Positions 13,001 to 25,000 of a stretch of DNA of 64,000 bases are shown one piece after another. The stretch comes from Gari tellinella (lineage: Eukaryota > Mollusca > Bivalvia > Cardiida > Psammobiidae). The notes beneath the pieces are model-generated. The model saw only the letters and a program-made list of their open reading frames with translations. It was not told where the DNA came from and did not search any database. Location of the stretch: NCBI GenBank assembly GCA_922989275.2, contig OV277857.1, positions 51,933,083 through 51,997,082 of the forward strand. The letters run 5' to 3'. How positions within the stretch are numbered: position 1 is the first letter of the stretch; every line of letters begins with the position of its first letter. Both the position numbers and the translations under genes were made by a program.

Positions 13001-16000
13001 ACTACTGAGTGTGTAACGAGTTTGTTGTGGATGTGGAATAAGGTTACATAGGTACGGGGATTTCAGGCTGTGTGTTATTTGGACTACAGTGTGACTCTAT
13101 TCATTATGTAACATCAATATTTTTATTTGTTATGATTTAACGTCGCTTTCAACAGTATTTTAGTTATATCGCGACGTCCAGCTAATTACATGTGGAGGAA
13201 AGCCACAGAAGCCCATTAATGCACTGTTTCAGGCACAAATCGGCAACTAGGTAGAACCACCGACCTTCCGCATGCTAGCTGGAAGGCTCCCCCACATGAA
13301 AAATACGAACGACCAGACTGGGATTCGAAGTCACAGCGGTGAGGAGCTTAGTGATGTAAGTCACTAAGACAATACCACTAGGCCACGGAGGCTCAATTAT
13401 AACATCAATATACGACCTAACAACCGATTGCCTTTACGGCTGCTTAAATCACGTTAGAAATAAAAGCTAGACGCTCTTATCGGATAGTTCAATTCTACTT
13501 TAATGTATATTTTGCATTGACCAGCTTTTACCGGTGACATCATCAATCCATATTATGAGTATTCTCTTCCAATCTCTATTGCGAGTTTTTTTCTATATTT
13601 CATAAAACACATGTATTCTAACGGAATAAAACGTAAATGCTAACCTCGTGTATAACCAAGCCAGGTAGGCTATTCCTTGCTATATTACCAGCTTCCGACG
13701 AAACAGTTTTTATAGGCCTACATTTGACAAAGTCGTGGTCGGGGTCTGTAGCAGGGATGTGAATCATGTTGACTGTTCCAAAAGCAATCCTAATAAAAAA
13801 GGGAACTGGTTAAAAAAGTGTTTAACAGCCAATAAAATAAAGACTCAAGAAAGGGTGTCTTATAATGAGTTCCTCATTTGTGCAGAATAAACGTAATGCG
13901 GACTGTATTGATGAATTTTTCATGACCCTGAGCTGTTGATTTATGTGTGTAATTTTCAGTGACCTCACGTTAACTTCCTACGTTACGTGACCCGCCAAAC
14001 TAGCCTCAAGTGCTGACGAAGGAGATGAGATACCTCCGAAAAATGCACGATATAAATAATAGCTCAGGGTCATTAACATTTCAGCAAAATGTCTAATCCT
14101 TATTTGGAAACAATTTATTTAGTTGTAATTCGGAATGCTTCTTAACTTCATCCATGCATTAAATAGAAGCTCCATAGGTCTTCCAATTCATTTTTTGAGC
14201 TGTAACTGCACCCTTTCACTGCAATATGCAAACAGTGTGGATCCAGATTAGACGCAGAGTAATGTGGCGTCTTATCAGGACCCAAGCGGTTTGAAACTCG
14301 ATTCGAAACTTTATACCTAATACTGCTTCACATACAAAGTCGCTTGAGACATTTCAGTCGGCCATTTGCGCAAGACACGATAGACAGCTCCTATTAATCT
14401 GTCTCAAATTAAACCAAATTACTCCCCTTTAATATAAAAATACATACGGGGGTATGTTTGGGCTTTTCGTAAATATGAAATCGAATTTTTACCAAGAAAC
14501 ATACAATTTTCTTATAAAGTTTATGTAATATCCTTGCTTTTCATATACGGTTTCTATGGTAAACATAGGAGTTTTCATGATAAACAAGTAATTTTTTGAA
14601 ACCGAAAGTAAACGATATACACTGCGTTCGTCTGTTAAAATTAAATCATCCGTATTCCAACACGAAACGATACACACTTATCACGATATCAGATTTGTTA
14701 TCAGTTAAAACGATTTTAACAGTAAAGAAACAAGACATGTGCAGTCTAGTATCGGAAAGCCTTTGAATTGATTTAAGCGGCTACACATTCAAATGTATGA
14801 TTGTGTGGCAAAGCGTATGCGCCCGCACTGATAACCACTGTGTTGAAATATTAAATACGTGTATAGCGAAAATCTGTAAGTGTGCCTTAAAACGCCATTT
14901 CATACAAAATATTAACCCTCATCCGGACCTTGCAAAAACTTCCATTTTGAGACTTTTGGGGTCCATTGGACCCCATTGTGCATTTTTGTTATTTTTTATG
15001 TCAAGATAGGCATTTGTGACATAACTGGTGCCGCATTATTAATTGGTGTGTTTATGTTATATATATTGCATAGCTCCCACGAGTTATCTCAATTAAACGC
15101 ACACACTGTACATGAGTACGCGCATGCGCACGAGTGTATGTGGGCGTGTTTAATTAGATAACGAGTGGAGCTACTGTAATATATCGCTTGTAACAAGGCC
15201 AAATATAGACCAAGAGGTTGGGCTCTGTGCAATTTACTCCAAATATTGAGCGCTTTTGACATCCATTAGAATCCCCATGTGAACGACCAATCAGTGACAG
15301 GAACAATCCCGCATAACTGCGCAAGTAATACCAAATGTTGAGCGCTTTGTTAATCAAAGGTAGTGTAAACCCCATAATAGAGACCAATCAATGATTGGAA
15401 CGTATACTCATTGACCAATCCGACAATTACCAGCATATATCGCTTTCTCGGGCAATGTGTTACCGGTAATGAATTCGTGCTGTAAATTTCTGGAAATATT
15501 TGCGTCACTAGTTTTCGCGCGTGTTTACTTAAAATGATTAAAATGGATATCGGCGCAGTGATAACGGAACGATTTGCAATGGAGAATACGTTTGCATTGT
15601 TCAATCAACGGCTTTGTGCTATATTTAGAATTGTTTCCTTTGCAAACAATTTGGATCTAGATAAGACGCTTTGTACAAGGTGTCTGATCAGCCTCCAAAC
15701 TGTTAGCCACTCGGATTAGAATACATGTAACTGTATTGTTTGGAGACAGAGATCAATGGCAGTTTAATATGGGAGAAAAAAAGTACAAGAAGCTATAATC
15801 CTGTATTTAGCAGCCGCGTGTGTTTCGACTACTAATCAGACGCCAGACATTTTATCTGGATCCAAAGTTTAGACTGATTGCAAAGGAACAATTGTTTTGG
15901 CACATCGTCGTTTAAAAGAAATGTCGATGACAAACAATTTGGAGCCTGACGTCTGATCTATATCGAAACTTTGAAAATGAATTATTAGTTTTGCACAAAA

Positions 16001-19000
16001 TCGTTTATTGAAACAAATCGTGTTATTTCTCCATTGTGACTTGTGCTGCTAATACTATGCCAGGGCTCCAGATAAGAGGAGTATTTCAAAAACTAAAATT
16101 TTTATTTCTGCACTTAACCCTATGATGTCACTACTCACTAGAATCATCTCTTCGGGACGATTCTAATGAGTAGTAATACCATAGGATTAAGTGTTGAAAT
16201 AAGTTAGAACATTTGGATTTGTTCCATTTACTCTCTCTTATCTGGGGGCTCTGCTATGTAGATATCTGACGCACCGGATGTGCGCCATTTTCGTGCAGTT
16301 ACCTTGTCGGATGTCTGCCATTTTCGTGCAGTTAACTGCATGGTTTTCCATCAGTTATTGCATGGGCGGGGAAATAAATACGAAAGAAGACTCAAGCAGG
16401 AAACGGAACACAAACAATACACCCATCTCTAAAGCAGAACACACACAGCCATACCATAACAAACACACACACACACACACATACATACACACACACGCAA
16501 TCCCACAATCCAAACAGAAAACAATACGCAAAACAAACATAAAGCAAAGTGAACATAGGTGCCAGCCTTGGTACGCTCAGCAGCAATCAATAATTAATAA
16601 TAAATTAACCATTAACAACCACTGAGGGTTAAACCTGGGTTTAGGGGCGCCCAACCTCACACTTATCTCCTATATTCACCTATAAAGACGAACAGTGTAC
16701 ATAAAATATAAACCCTGTTCCACAACCTTGCAATCAAAAAGACTGCCAGCACAGTAAGTAAATACATGTAAAACATCTAACAAAATTCTCTGACAGGATT
16801 ATTAGTAACACGGGAAAGAATTAAATTCAAGCCCGTGTTAAAAATAACCCACTATGGCAACGGTCAAATTGTACTCAAGCGAATAGTCTGTAGTCACGAG
16901 TAACTGTAAGACATGGGAGGGTTTAGGGTACGACAGAGAGGGAGAGAAAAACCAAAGCACGAAAATCCGACATAACTCTCCCGGTTAAGGACGGCTTTAG
17001 AGATACATCATCATGTAGTGCTAAGCCCTGTCTGTCGTCGCACAACCAAAGAGGAAAGCATAGTTATCAATTGTAGATTGATCGATAACCAAACGTGAAG
17101 TGCGCAGCAATATAGTTGGATCATAATCTTTTTTGAGGAAAAATCTAATACGTTTCACAAATAGGTTTTGAAAATGCATATGTCCAAGAATCTTACGAAG
17201 TCTGTAAATCACATCACCATAAAACTCCGGATGTGAAATACCTTGCCGCAGAAAAGACTTTAAGTTACATTTATACTTGTTAATGAGAAGAAGTGTGCGG
17301 TATCCAATTTAAACTAAAGCACTTTTCTATATAAAACTGTCCAGGTCGTGTTACAATATATATTGTAACGATAAAACCGAAACGTTGCTCTCACTGTTAC
17401 CATAGCAACCAATGACCATAGTAACACAAAAAAATGTTTTTTATTGTAAAATCGAATTTTATCTAATAACTTTTGCAGAAAATGTACAGATTGGGAAATG
17501 TGGATATATTTATGACTAGATATACCTTTTGTTACATTAATGGTGTATCTTTTACTGAACTATGTAAACGTTTAGAAGAAAATGACAAAAAAATGGTTGG
17601 GGTCCTACCTGACCCCAAATAATATTCATGCATATTAACATGGGTTACTATACAACTTTTAACAATGACTGATTTAAAAAACCCTTATGAATGGAACATA
17701 ATACCAAAACAGCTTCCCAGCTGATCAATATCATCAAGTCATTAAAGCTTTGTTTCTGCTTCCATTTATTTTATGGCAATAGTTGTCCAATTTATTTGAC
17801 CTGTCACCGTGCATGTATTAGCTCCGTGTAGGATTCATAACGCTGACACTGAGACAGTGGCATGTCAAATATATGTGATAAAGCTAAGTATGGTAAAATA
17901 TGTAATGAAAGTAACACACAGATAACTTCAAATGGTAAAGATATAAGAGTTTTGAATATCAATTGCTTAAAGACGTATCTGGGAGTTTTTTCTAGCGCGG
18001 AGAATTTTTTTAAACTTTGCATATAAGTAAATTGATATAAATGAAAGTAAAAACAGTCTTCAAAAACATAGGTCGCTTTGCTACTTTTTGTATAATTTAC
18101 TCTTTTTTAGAAGTACTATATTCAAATTTTCCGAAATTAGGCCTCATAAGAAGAAAGTCCATCAAACACACAAATATCGATACTTCAAGTCCAATTTTAA
18201 TTAATTACATGTATATGGAATAGTGTTACAAATTAATGTAAAATAATTAGATTTGAGTGGCATTATACAGATTTTACGCATAAAATATGTGCAAAATGAA
18301 CTTGAAAATCGTCAAAAAATCGAGCCTTTTTGCAAAATAAAAAATTCTAGCGCGGAGAATTTCCTATTTTTTTCTATAACAGTAGATAATTATATAACAA
18401 GTATAGAACCAATGAGAAAACAGTACCTCGCCTTGCTCGTTTCAGAGATATGTTCAATTTTATTACCTCCCTTTATCAGTGAATATGCACTTTTTTAACA
18501 ATTTTTTTTTAAATAGTCTAAATGTTATACTTTATAAAATAATACCCACAGCTATACAGAAATGTCTTGCATTGTGACATATATTATGCACTTTAGAAAG
18601 TTCTGCTGAAAAATGCAGTGTTGTCATCATCTCAAGTCGGAGTGAAAAATTAAATGCCCCCTCGCCCCCCTCCCCCCTAAATATGATGCTGATGGTGCAT
18701 AATTCATTCATTCTTTATTTACAACTTTATGTTTATTTTCACACATATTTTCTTTGGCTTAAAACCCATTAAAGCTATATAATAAATGAATAAAGCTACA
18801 TATAGAGCTGCATGCATATTCATACATCAAAGGGAGGTAATACATGTTCAAATATTTCAGTTCAGAATGTAGGAAGTATCCATACTCAAACACTGAATTT
18901 GGAATAGGTAACTGGTAAGATATAGGATATATGCTCAGAACAAGCTTTTTGTAAAATGAAGGTCAAAGGTCAATGTCACGGTGACCTGAAAATGGTATGC

Positions 19001-22000
19001 GACACTCCGCCATCCAAAGATGAACTCACACACCTAATTTGTTATCGGTAGCTGATGTGACAAAGGAAATATACTCTGGACAAAAAGTAGACCCACCAAT
19101 AAACACATCTACAATCATTATTCAAAGTGGGCAGTGAGTTAACATAACCATTCATAAGATAAAATGTCATAACAAAAGCACCGCAGTGCGGCAAAACACA
19201 CCCGTCATGGCCGGCGGGTGTCAAAGTCGTCCGGACTCAGGCCGACTGGAAAAAGTCGCCCGGAGTCTAGACCAGACTATCGATCTCAAAAAGACTATCA
19301 CAGGAAGGGGCAATGTCAACACTAAATTCACTCCCTGTCACATTATAATTATTAACGCTGACTCGAGTCGGCGAGTTCCTGGTGAAAAAACTAATGTTTT
19401 CCAGAGATTTCGAGCACATTTTTGTCACAAATGATCCTGATTTGCGTCTCTTTATATCCCCAGGAATTTTAAAAGGTTTTTTTAACGATAGATAACGATA
19501 GTTGAGTAAATATTGTATTCGCGAAATCCGATGATCTAGATGCTGTTGTGATCGTAAATAATTACACCCGCGATAGGAAAATACAGAAAAGAGCGGAAAG
19601 GTCATGCGCGTTTGGGATGCGCAGTAACAACTCCCGGATACGTCTTTAACACCATGTCTTGAGTATGTTCTCATACTTATGTCTGCGTTACATCATCATA
19701 TGTCTTATGAGCTGCATGGTAGTGTCCTAGACGCAGTTACAAGTGTAAGCATGGTCCTTTTGGGTCAATGGTTTACACCAGCTTTTTGTATCACTGTAAT
19801 GAACTATGATTTGAACTTTCCTGTGATCATCATCTTTTACATTAATTTTTATTCATGAATGAAATAACAAGAACATGTATCAAACATTAGGTTAAGCCAC
19901 TGCTAAACAAGCGTTTGCCAAACATCCGAATGGGAGCATGTTTGTCTGTTGTATGTCTTTCTTCCCTTGTAGCTATATAGTTGATTCTGATATACTGAAA
20001 AAGGGCAATGAAGCATTGAAATAGACGCCTCAAAAACCGATCGACCAGACCTCGTTGGCCAACATACAATAGGGTCAAGGTCAAAGGTCAACAACATTGG
20101 GCTACGATTGCTATGGAAACTTCCAGAAAGGACCAGAACCAAACATAGTACAGTACACTTATTTGAATCATGTAATCATTTGCATATTTTGAGGTCAGAT
20201 AGAATTGTACTCGTTCCATACAGTGTGAATCCTTTGGACTCGCAGTTGGCGCTCCGGGGTTATAATATCCAAGGGAAATAAATCAATCACAAACTCGTGA
20301 AAGAATATTTATATGTGCAATTGAGTAACGGTATTATCGAGGTTATTTAGTGTTCAATAAATGCCACTATTGTAGTTGTAAACAACAAGGAACGGTTTTA
20401 AAATGATCTGAAATACATTTTACTAACCTTTAGAATTTTGGGGTCCAGCTGGACCCCAGGCGTGTTTTGAAAATAAAATCTATGCGAATTGACCTATTTA
20501 GTACCTATTTCATTAAAGTTTCAAAAACAGCCATAGGAACAATGTCTAAAAACGTCATAAGTGTCATTAGGCTAAATACTTTTTTCTAGCAAAATTAAAG
20601 CCGTTGGGGTCCAATGGACCCCAAAGGTCCGGATGAGGGTTAAAGCAGGCAACACTATGGCGGTTAAGGGATAAGAAACGCACCATTTATTTGGCGATGA
20701 AAAATCAAATATTTCACTACCTCACCCACCTGTACAAAGGCTTTACGTAGACAATAGGAGGCTTGTTTGGCAGACCGGTGTCACTTCTTAGGCGAGTATC
20801 AATTTTCACTTGTAAATGCCAGTTTATGACTTTCGGTTGCATGTTGAGAGAGCGCCACGAGTGCCCTTCAAAGCTGAAATCGTTGCATTATATAAAGTCG
20901 TAATAGACATGTTCAGCATACAATGCAAACGTGTATTTGACACTATCTACATATCTGTGCCTCTTAACCCTTTCCACATAACCTGTCTACTTAAAGCAGG
21001 TTGAAAGTAAAGCAGAATGCGCTTCAGGCGCATTTTGCTTTAATTTCAGTCTGCTTTAAGCTATTATCTGCTAGGATATAGAAAATTGTTCATATAATAC
21101 ATGCACGACTGTTTAAAATGTAACTATTTTTTCAGTGATGAATTGAATTAAAGACGTAAAAAGGTGTATTATGGGGTAATGGGTTAAATATGTCATTGCT
21201 CACCTTTTCCTGTATTCTATTGAATTCATTTATTGACATGACGCAATCTGCTTTAAGTTTGTCATCTACTTTTATTTATCAATTTCAAATTTTAGGACTA
21301 ATATATTATTATAAAAAGGGTCAAACAGTTTGAAAGTTTATTTAACGCCGAGTTACTCTACACCTGATGAGGGTTAATATATTATGTTTACACAACCATT
21401 GTACATTGGCTGAAGCCGTGAATGGGTTATTTGAAGAAAAAAATAGTAACTACCAGGTCATATCATAGCAAACGGAAATGACGCCATAATCGCAGAAAAC
21501 GAGCAGCCCAATGGCGTGCTACCAAGATCTATCCCACAAAGGATCCCTGAGCCCGGATGGGTGTCTAAGTGTGCCAAACCCAACACAATGCGGTCTGTCA
21601 GCTGATACCGGACTGTGTTGCCGAACTAGACGCTGCTTGAAAACCACGTTGAAGTAACGTCGACGTAACACATTCGTGTGTTGACCTGCTGTCCTAGGTA
21701 TCTGTGCAGTGTTTGCGGCGGTCTGCCACTCCATTTGTATGTTGACAACGTTTCAGCAACCGAATGATTGTGTTTCTTTGTTGTCCTAACGTCCTACTCA
21801 CGTTAGTGACGTTGTAGTTATGAACAAGCATTGCAAATACTGTAATTTGCCCATTTTCATTCAATCTCAGCAAGTGCGTTGTGTACCGATGTGAAGTTAA
21901 ATGTGTTTTTTTCTTTGTATAAGGCATACGAATTACACTCGTGCATATTTTCGCTGACACTGCATTTTCCTTAAGCTGCACGTGCAAAGCATGCAAAATG

Positions 22001-25000
22001 ACGTATTTTCCAATAATGTAACAATGTCTTCATACTTAGTAGAATATTTTGTTATTGATAGATGACATATATACATGAGATATTGTGTGCGAAATTATAA
22101 ATCGGTACGTTTTCTAGATGTTAAAATATTTGAAAATAAAAGTGCACAGTTTAATTAGAAATTGAGTATAGATACTAGAAACTACCCATAAAAAAATTGC
22201 TTTATTAAAAATCCCTATCAGTAAACAAATTCATTATAATACCATTCAATAATGATATACGGAACTCACATATCTAGAAAATTCTCCAAAAGTATTTATA
22301 TCAACCCTTGTATCTCAATAGGCGACTACCATCGACATTAGTTTAAACTATATTTATTTCATAATTTTCGCACACCGAAATACCAAATTCGGTGCAAAAG
22401 TACAACTTAAAAATACAGATTGCCCCGTAACGATTTCAGGTATCTGCGACATTGAAACAGAAATACTTTTCAGTGGCATATTCCTTATTGCACATCAGCA
22501 ACACATATCACAGTTTATACTGGTCTACATCCTATCATGTTGGCGAACTTTAGGGTCATGATGACCTTTATCTTTAACCTTTGACATATTTTCTAGAAAA
22601 ATAATGTTAAAAGCATGTTTTCCTATACCACACCATGTATGAATATTACAAAGTACTGTAAAGTACGTATTTGGGTTGTTGAATGCCGAATCATGTTAAG
22701 GTTACCGTGACCTTTACCGTAACCATTTACCTCAGTTGTGTAGAAAAAGTGTCCGGGTCATATTTTTTATTGAACATCAGCTACGAAAGCCGAATTTAGT
22801 GAGATTGCGTTTAGGTCACTGTGACCTTAACTTTGATTTACATACAGTGCCCCCTCACTACAACGACACCCATTTGGAGATAAAGAGTGTATGTGTTGGT
22901 CCATATGGAGTCGTTAAAGGGAGGGAAATTGACTTACATTTGCAAACAGATTTAATCCAAATCAGACGCCGCGTAACGCGGCGTCTTATCTTGATTCAAG
23001 CTGTGTGTCACTCGTCATTTTCTGTCAAATGTCTATTTTGTCACTTTGAGAAAAGAACAATTCTAAGCGGACTATATTACAGCAATAAAAGGGTTAGACA
23101 TTATTGTCCTGTTTAGAGAACTGTCGCAAGGTTCGTTGTAAGGAGGGCGTCGTTGTTTGGAGGGTCGTTGTAGTGAGGGAACACTGTAATAGAAATGCTT
23201 AACTGAAGCATACGCACTACACCATATCAGCTAGAGATACAAACTTTTGTATGTAAGTACATTGTGGAATGAAAATGAGACACGCCCAATTTAAAGTTTA
23301 CATTTACAGATCTACATAGTACAGTAAAATGCATATTTAGTGGCAACATACCCGACTTTTGCGATACATGTATTTGCCCCTTACAGTGACACAGTTCTCG
23401 TTTTGTTTTTATTTATTGTTAAGGTATTCCAACACTGAAGGTAACACATGTCTTAATCAATCATACAGTATAATGTTTATACTCTGGTTCCAGGCAGGTG
23501 ACAGCTTTCCGCAAACGAACAGTGAGTATAAAACCCCTAAATAAGTGCACTTTATTTTGTCTTGTAATAAGCTGACAACCTTTTAGAGAACAATTTTCAC
23601 GCAACATCGGAAATTCCAATAGAGACGTTATATAAATGGTTTAGTATGTCGTTGTCGCCTTTGGAACTGGAGTGGCTATAAGTCGTGTCATGACAAACCC
23701 AGCCTTATTGAATCGCAACATTATACAGACCAAACACCGTTGTCATCCCAGTCTCTGTATCTGAGTTTAGTCTACATTATCAAACACCGTATATAATACA
23801 GCTCCGTAAAATGCATAAGATGCACGTGGGTTTCAAGAGTGTAGATCAAGGCCTTGATCTACATTGTTTGCGGTGCAATAAGGCAGGTTTTCTCATGGCA
23901 CGACTCAATTATATTTTCTGTCTACCAGTTTATGCTGATAGTTAGGGAAAACTTACTAGATATCCTCGTAGAAGGACGATTTCGACTCTGCTAGTTCTAC
24001 CTTGGATTTCATCCACTCCTGTTCCCATTTAGCAAATCGATTAATCGACATCAACTCTTCTTTCGTGTTCGTTAATATCTGATTATTTATGTCTCTCGTC
24101 CGTAAAACATGGTTCATTTGATATTCGCTGGTCCAATTTCCAAAAACTAATGGATCACCATACTTGGTCACCATTGCCTTTTTTGTGCCTAATGTAGATC
24201 TGCCGATGTCTGTTTTACTACAATTTGGCCCACACGGCCCTCTATGGAGGACCCATCCTGTGATTGCATCCAGCTCAGCCTAAAATACCACTCAAACGTA
24301 TTTAAACGAATGATAACCTCTTCACTACCATGCAGATTTCAGCTTGAACTCTTTCAACACTAAGCTACTCTTGTGTGCTATTAGATTACCTTGTGGACTT
24401 TTTAGATACCAAAGAGATGAATCAGTCTGCTAGGAATTCTTGGTAGTTTGATAATTTCTGGTCTAAATTAGCAAACAGTGTAGACCGAAATCTGAGGACT
24501 TCTAATGAGAATATTTTAAACAGGTCTATGGTGTTGAAAGAGTTATACAAATTATTGTCGTCTGTTGTCATTTTCAAATTTAGATATTTTGTATTTTGAC
24601 TTCAGAAATATTGCAATGAATTTCAAACAGAATGGGCTCATCAGACGTCGCATGCGGTACTCGTCGTTTGATCAGGTCCAAACATTAACGCTGTACTCGG
24701 GATAAGACAGTGAAGGGATCGACATTTCCATGATCAATATTAACGTATTCTAACATTTTTGGTAATTTGAAAATGATACAAACCTTAGAAAATATTCGAA
24801 ATGTTATTTATGTATTTGCAATATGCTTGTAAAGGAAGAAACCAGAGAAATGACGTGCGATTTATGAACTTGTATAACATTTTGTATGGAAAACCTCTCT
24901 GATATTACCACTCAATTGTGTTAATTATTAAGTGTTTACGACAGGTGACTGCTTAAAGCAAAGTGACAATAAAACAGATACATGTAGCTCCACTACGAGC

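Larger units (their letters stand above)
14916..20639. mobile_element. 5.7-kb piggyBac-type element, non-autonomous or decayed, with nested insertions (intron 3)
   Basis: Both ends are flanked by TTAA (14912-14915, 20640-20643). The 16-bp terminal inverted repeats are identical: CCCTCATCCGGACCTT. Just inside each end is a GGGGTCCA-N-TGGACCCC hairpin (14958-14974, 20606-20622), with related palindromes at 20439-20458 (perfect, TGGGGTCCAGCTGGACCCCA) and about 17597-17618. TTAA target, CCC-starting ends and subterminal GGGGTC palindromes are piggyBac-superfamily hallmarks. I find no transposase frame inside. Nested inside are a hairpin MITE (16061-16253) and a LINE 3' end (16371-17292). A 17-bp direct repeat (TCTAGCGCGGAGAATTT) lies at 17991-18007 and 18346-18362. 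The two flanks belong to one intron, so the insertion does not break the gene's coding order. Confidence 0.85.

Noticed and set aside
13300..13394. tRNA gene (A- and B-box-like motifs)
   Set aside because: No full cloverleaf; it is the head of a SINE with body, tail and target duplication.
16278..16625. 115-codon plus-strand ORF rich in His/Thr
   Set aside because: It is a translation of the antisense of a LINE 3' UTR including its (CA)n tract.
19267..19674. 135-codon minus-strand ORF in the piggyBac-type element
   Set aside because: Longest unexplained ORF in the left half, but no motif, no transposase signature and no exon-like borders.
18957..22835. Nuclear-receptor-like AGGTCA repeats as regulatory sites
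   Set aside because: The same motifs occur in repeated blocks characteristic of bivalve dispersed repeats, so regulatory use is not supported.
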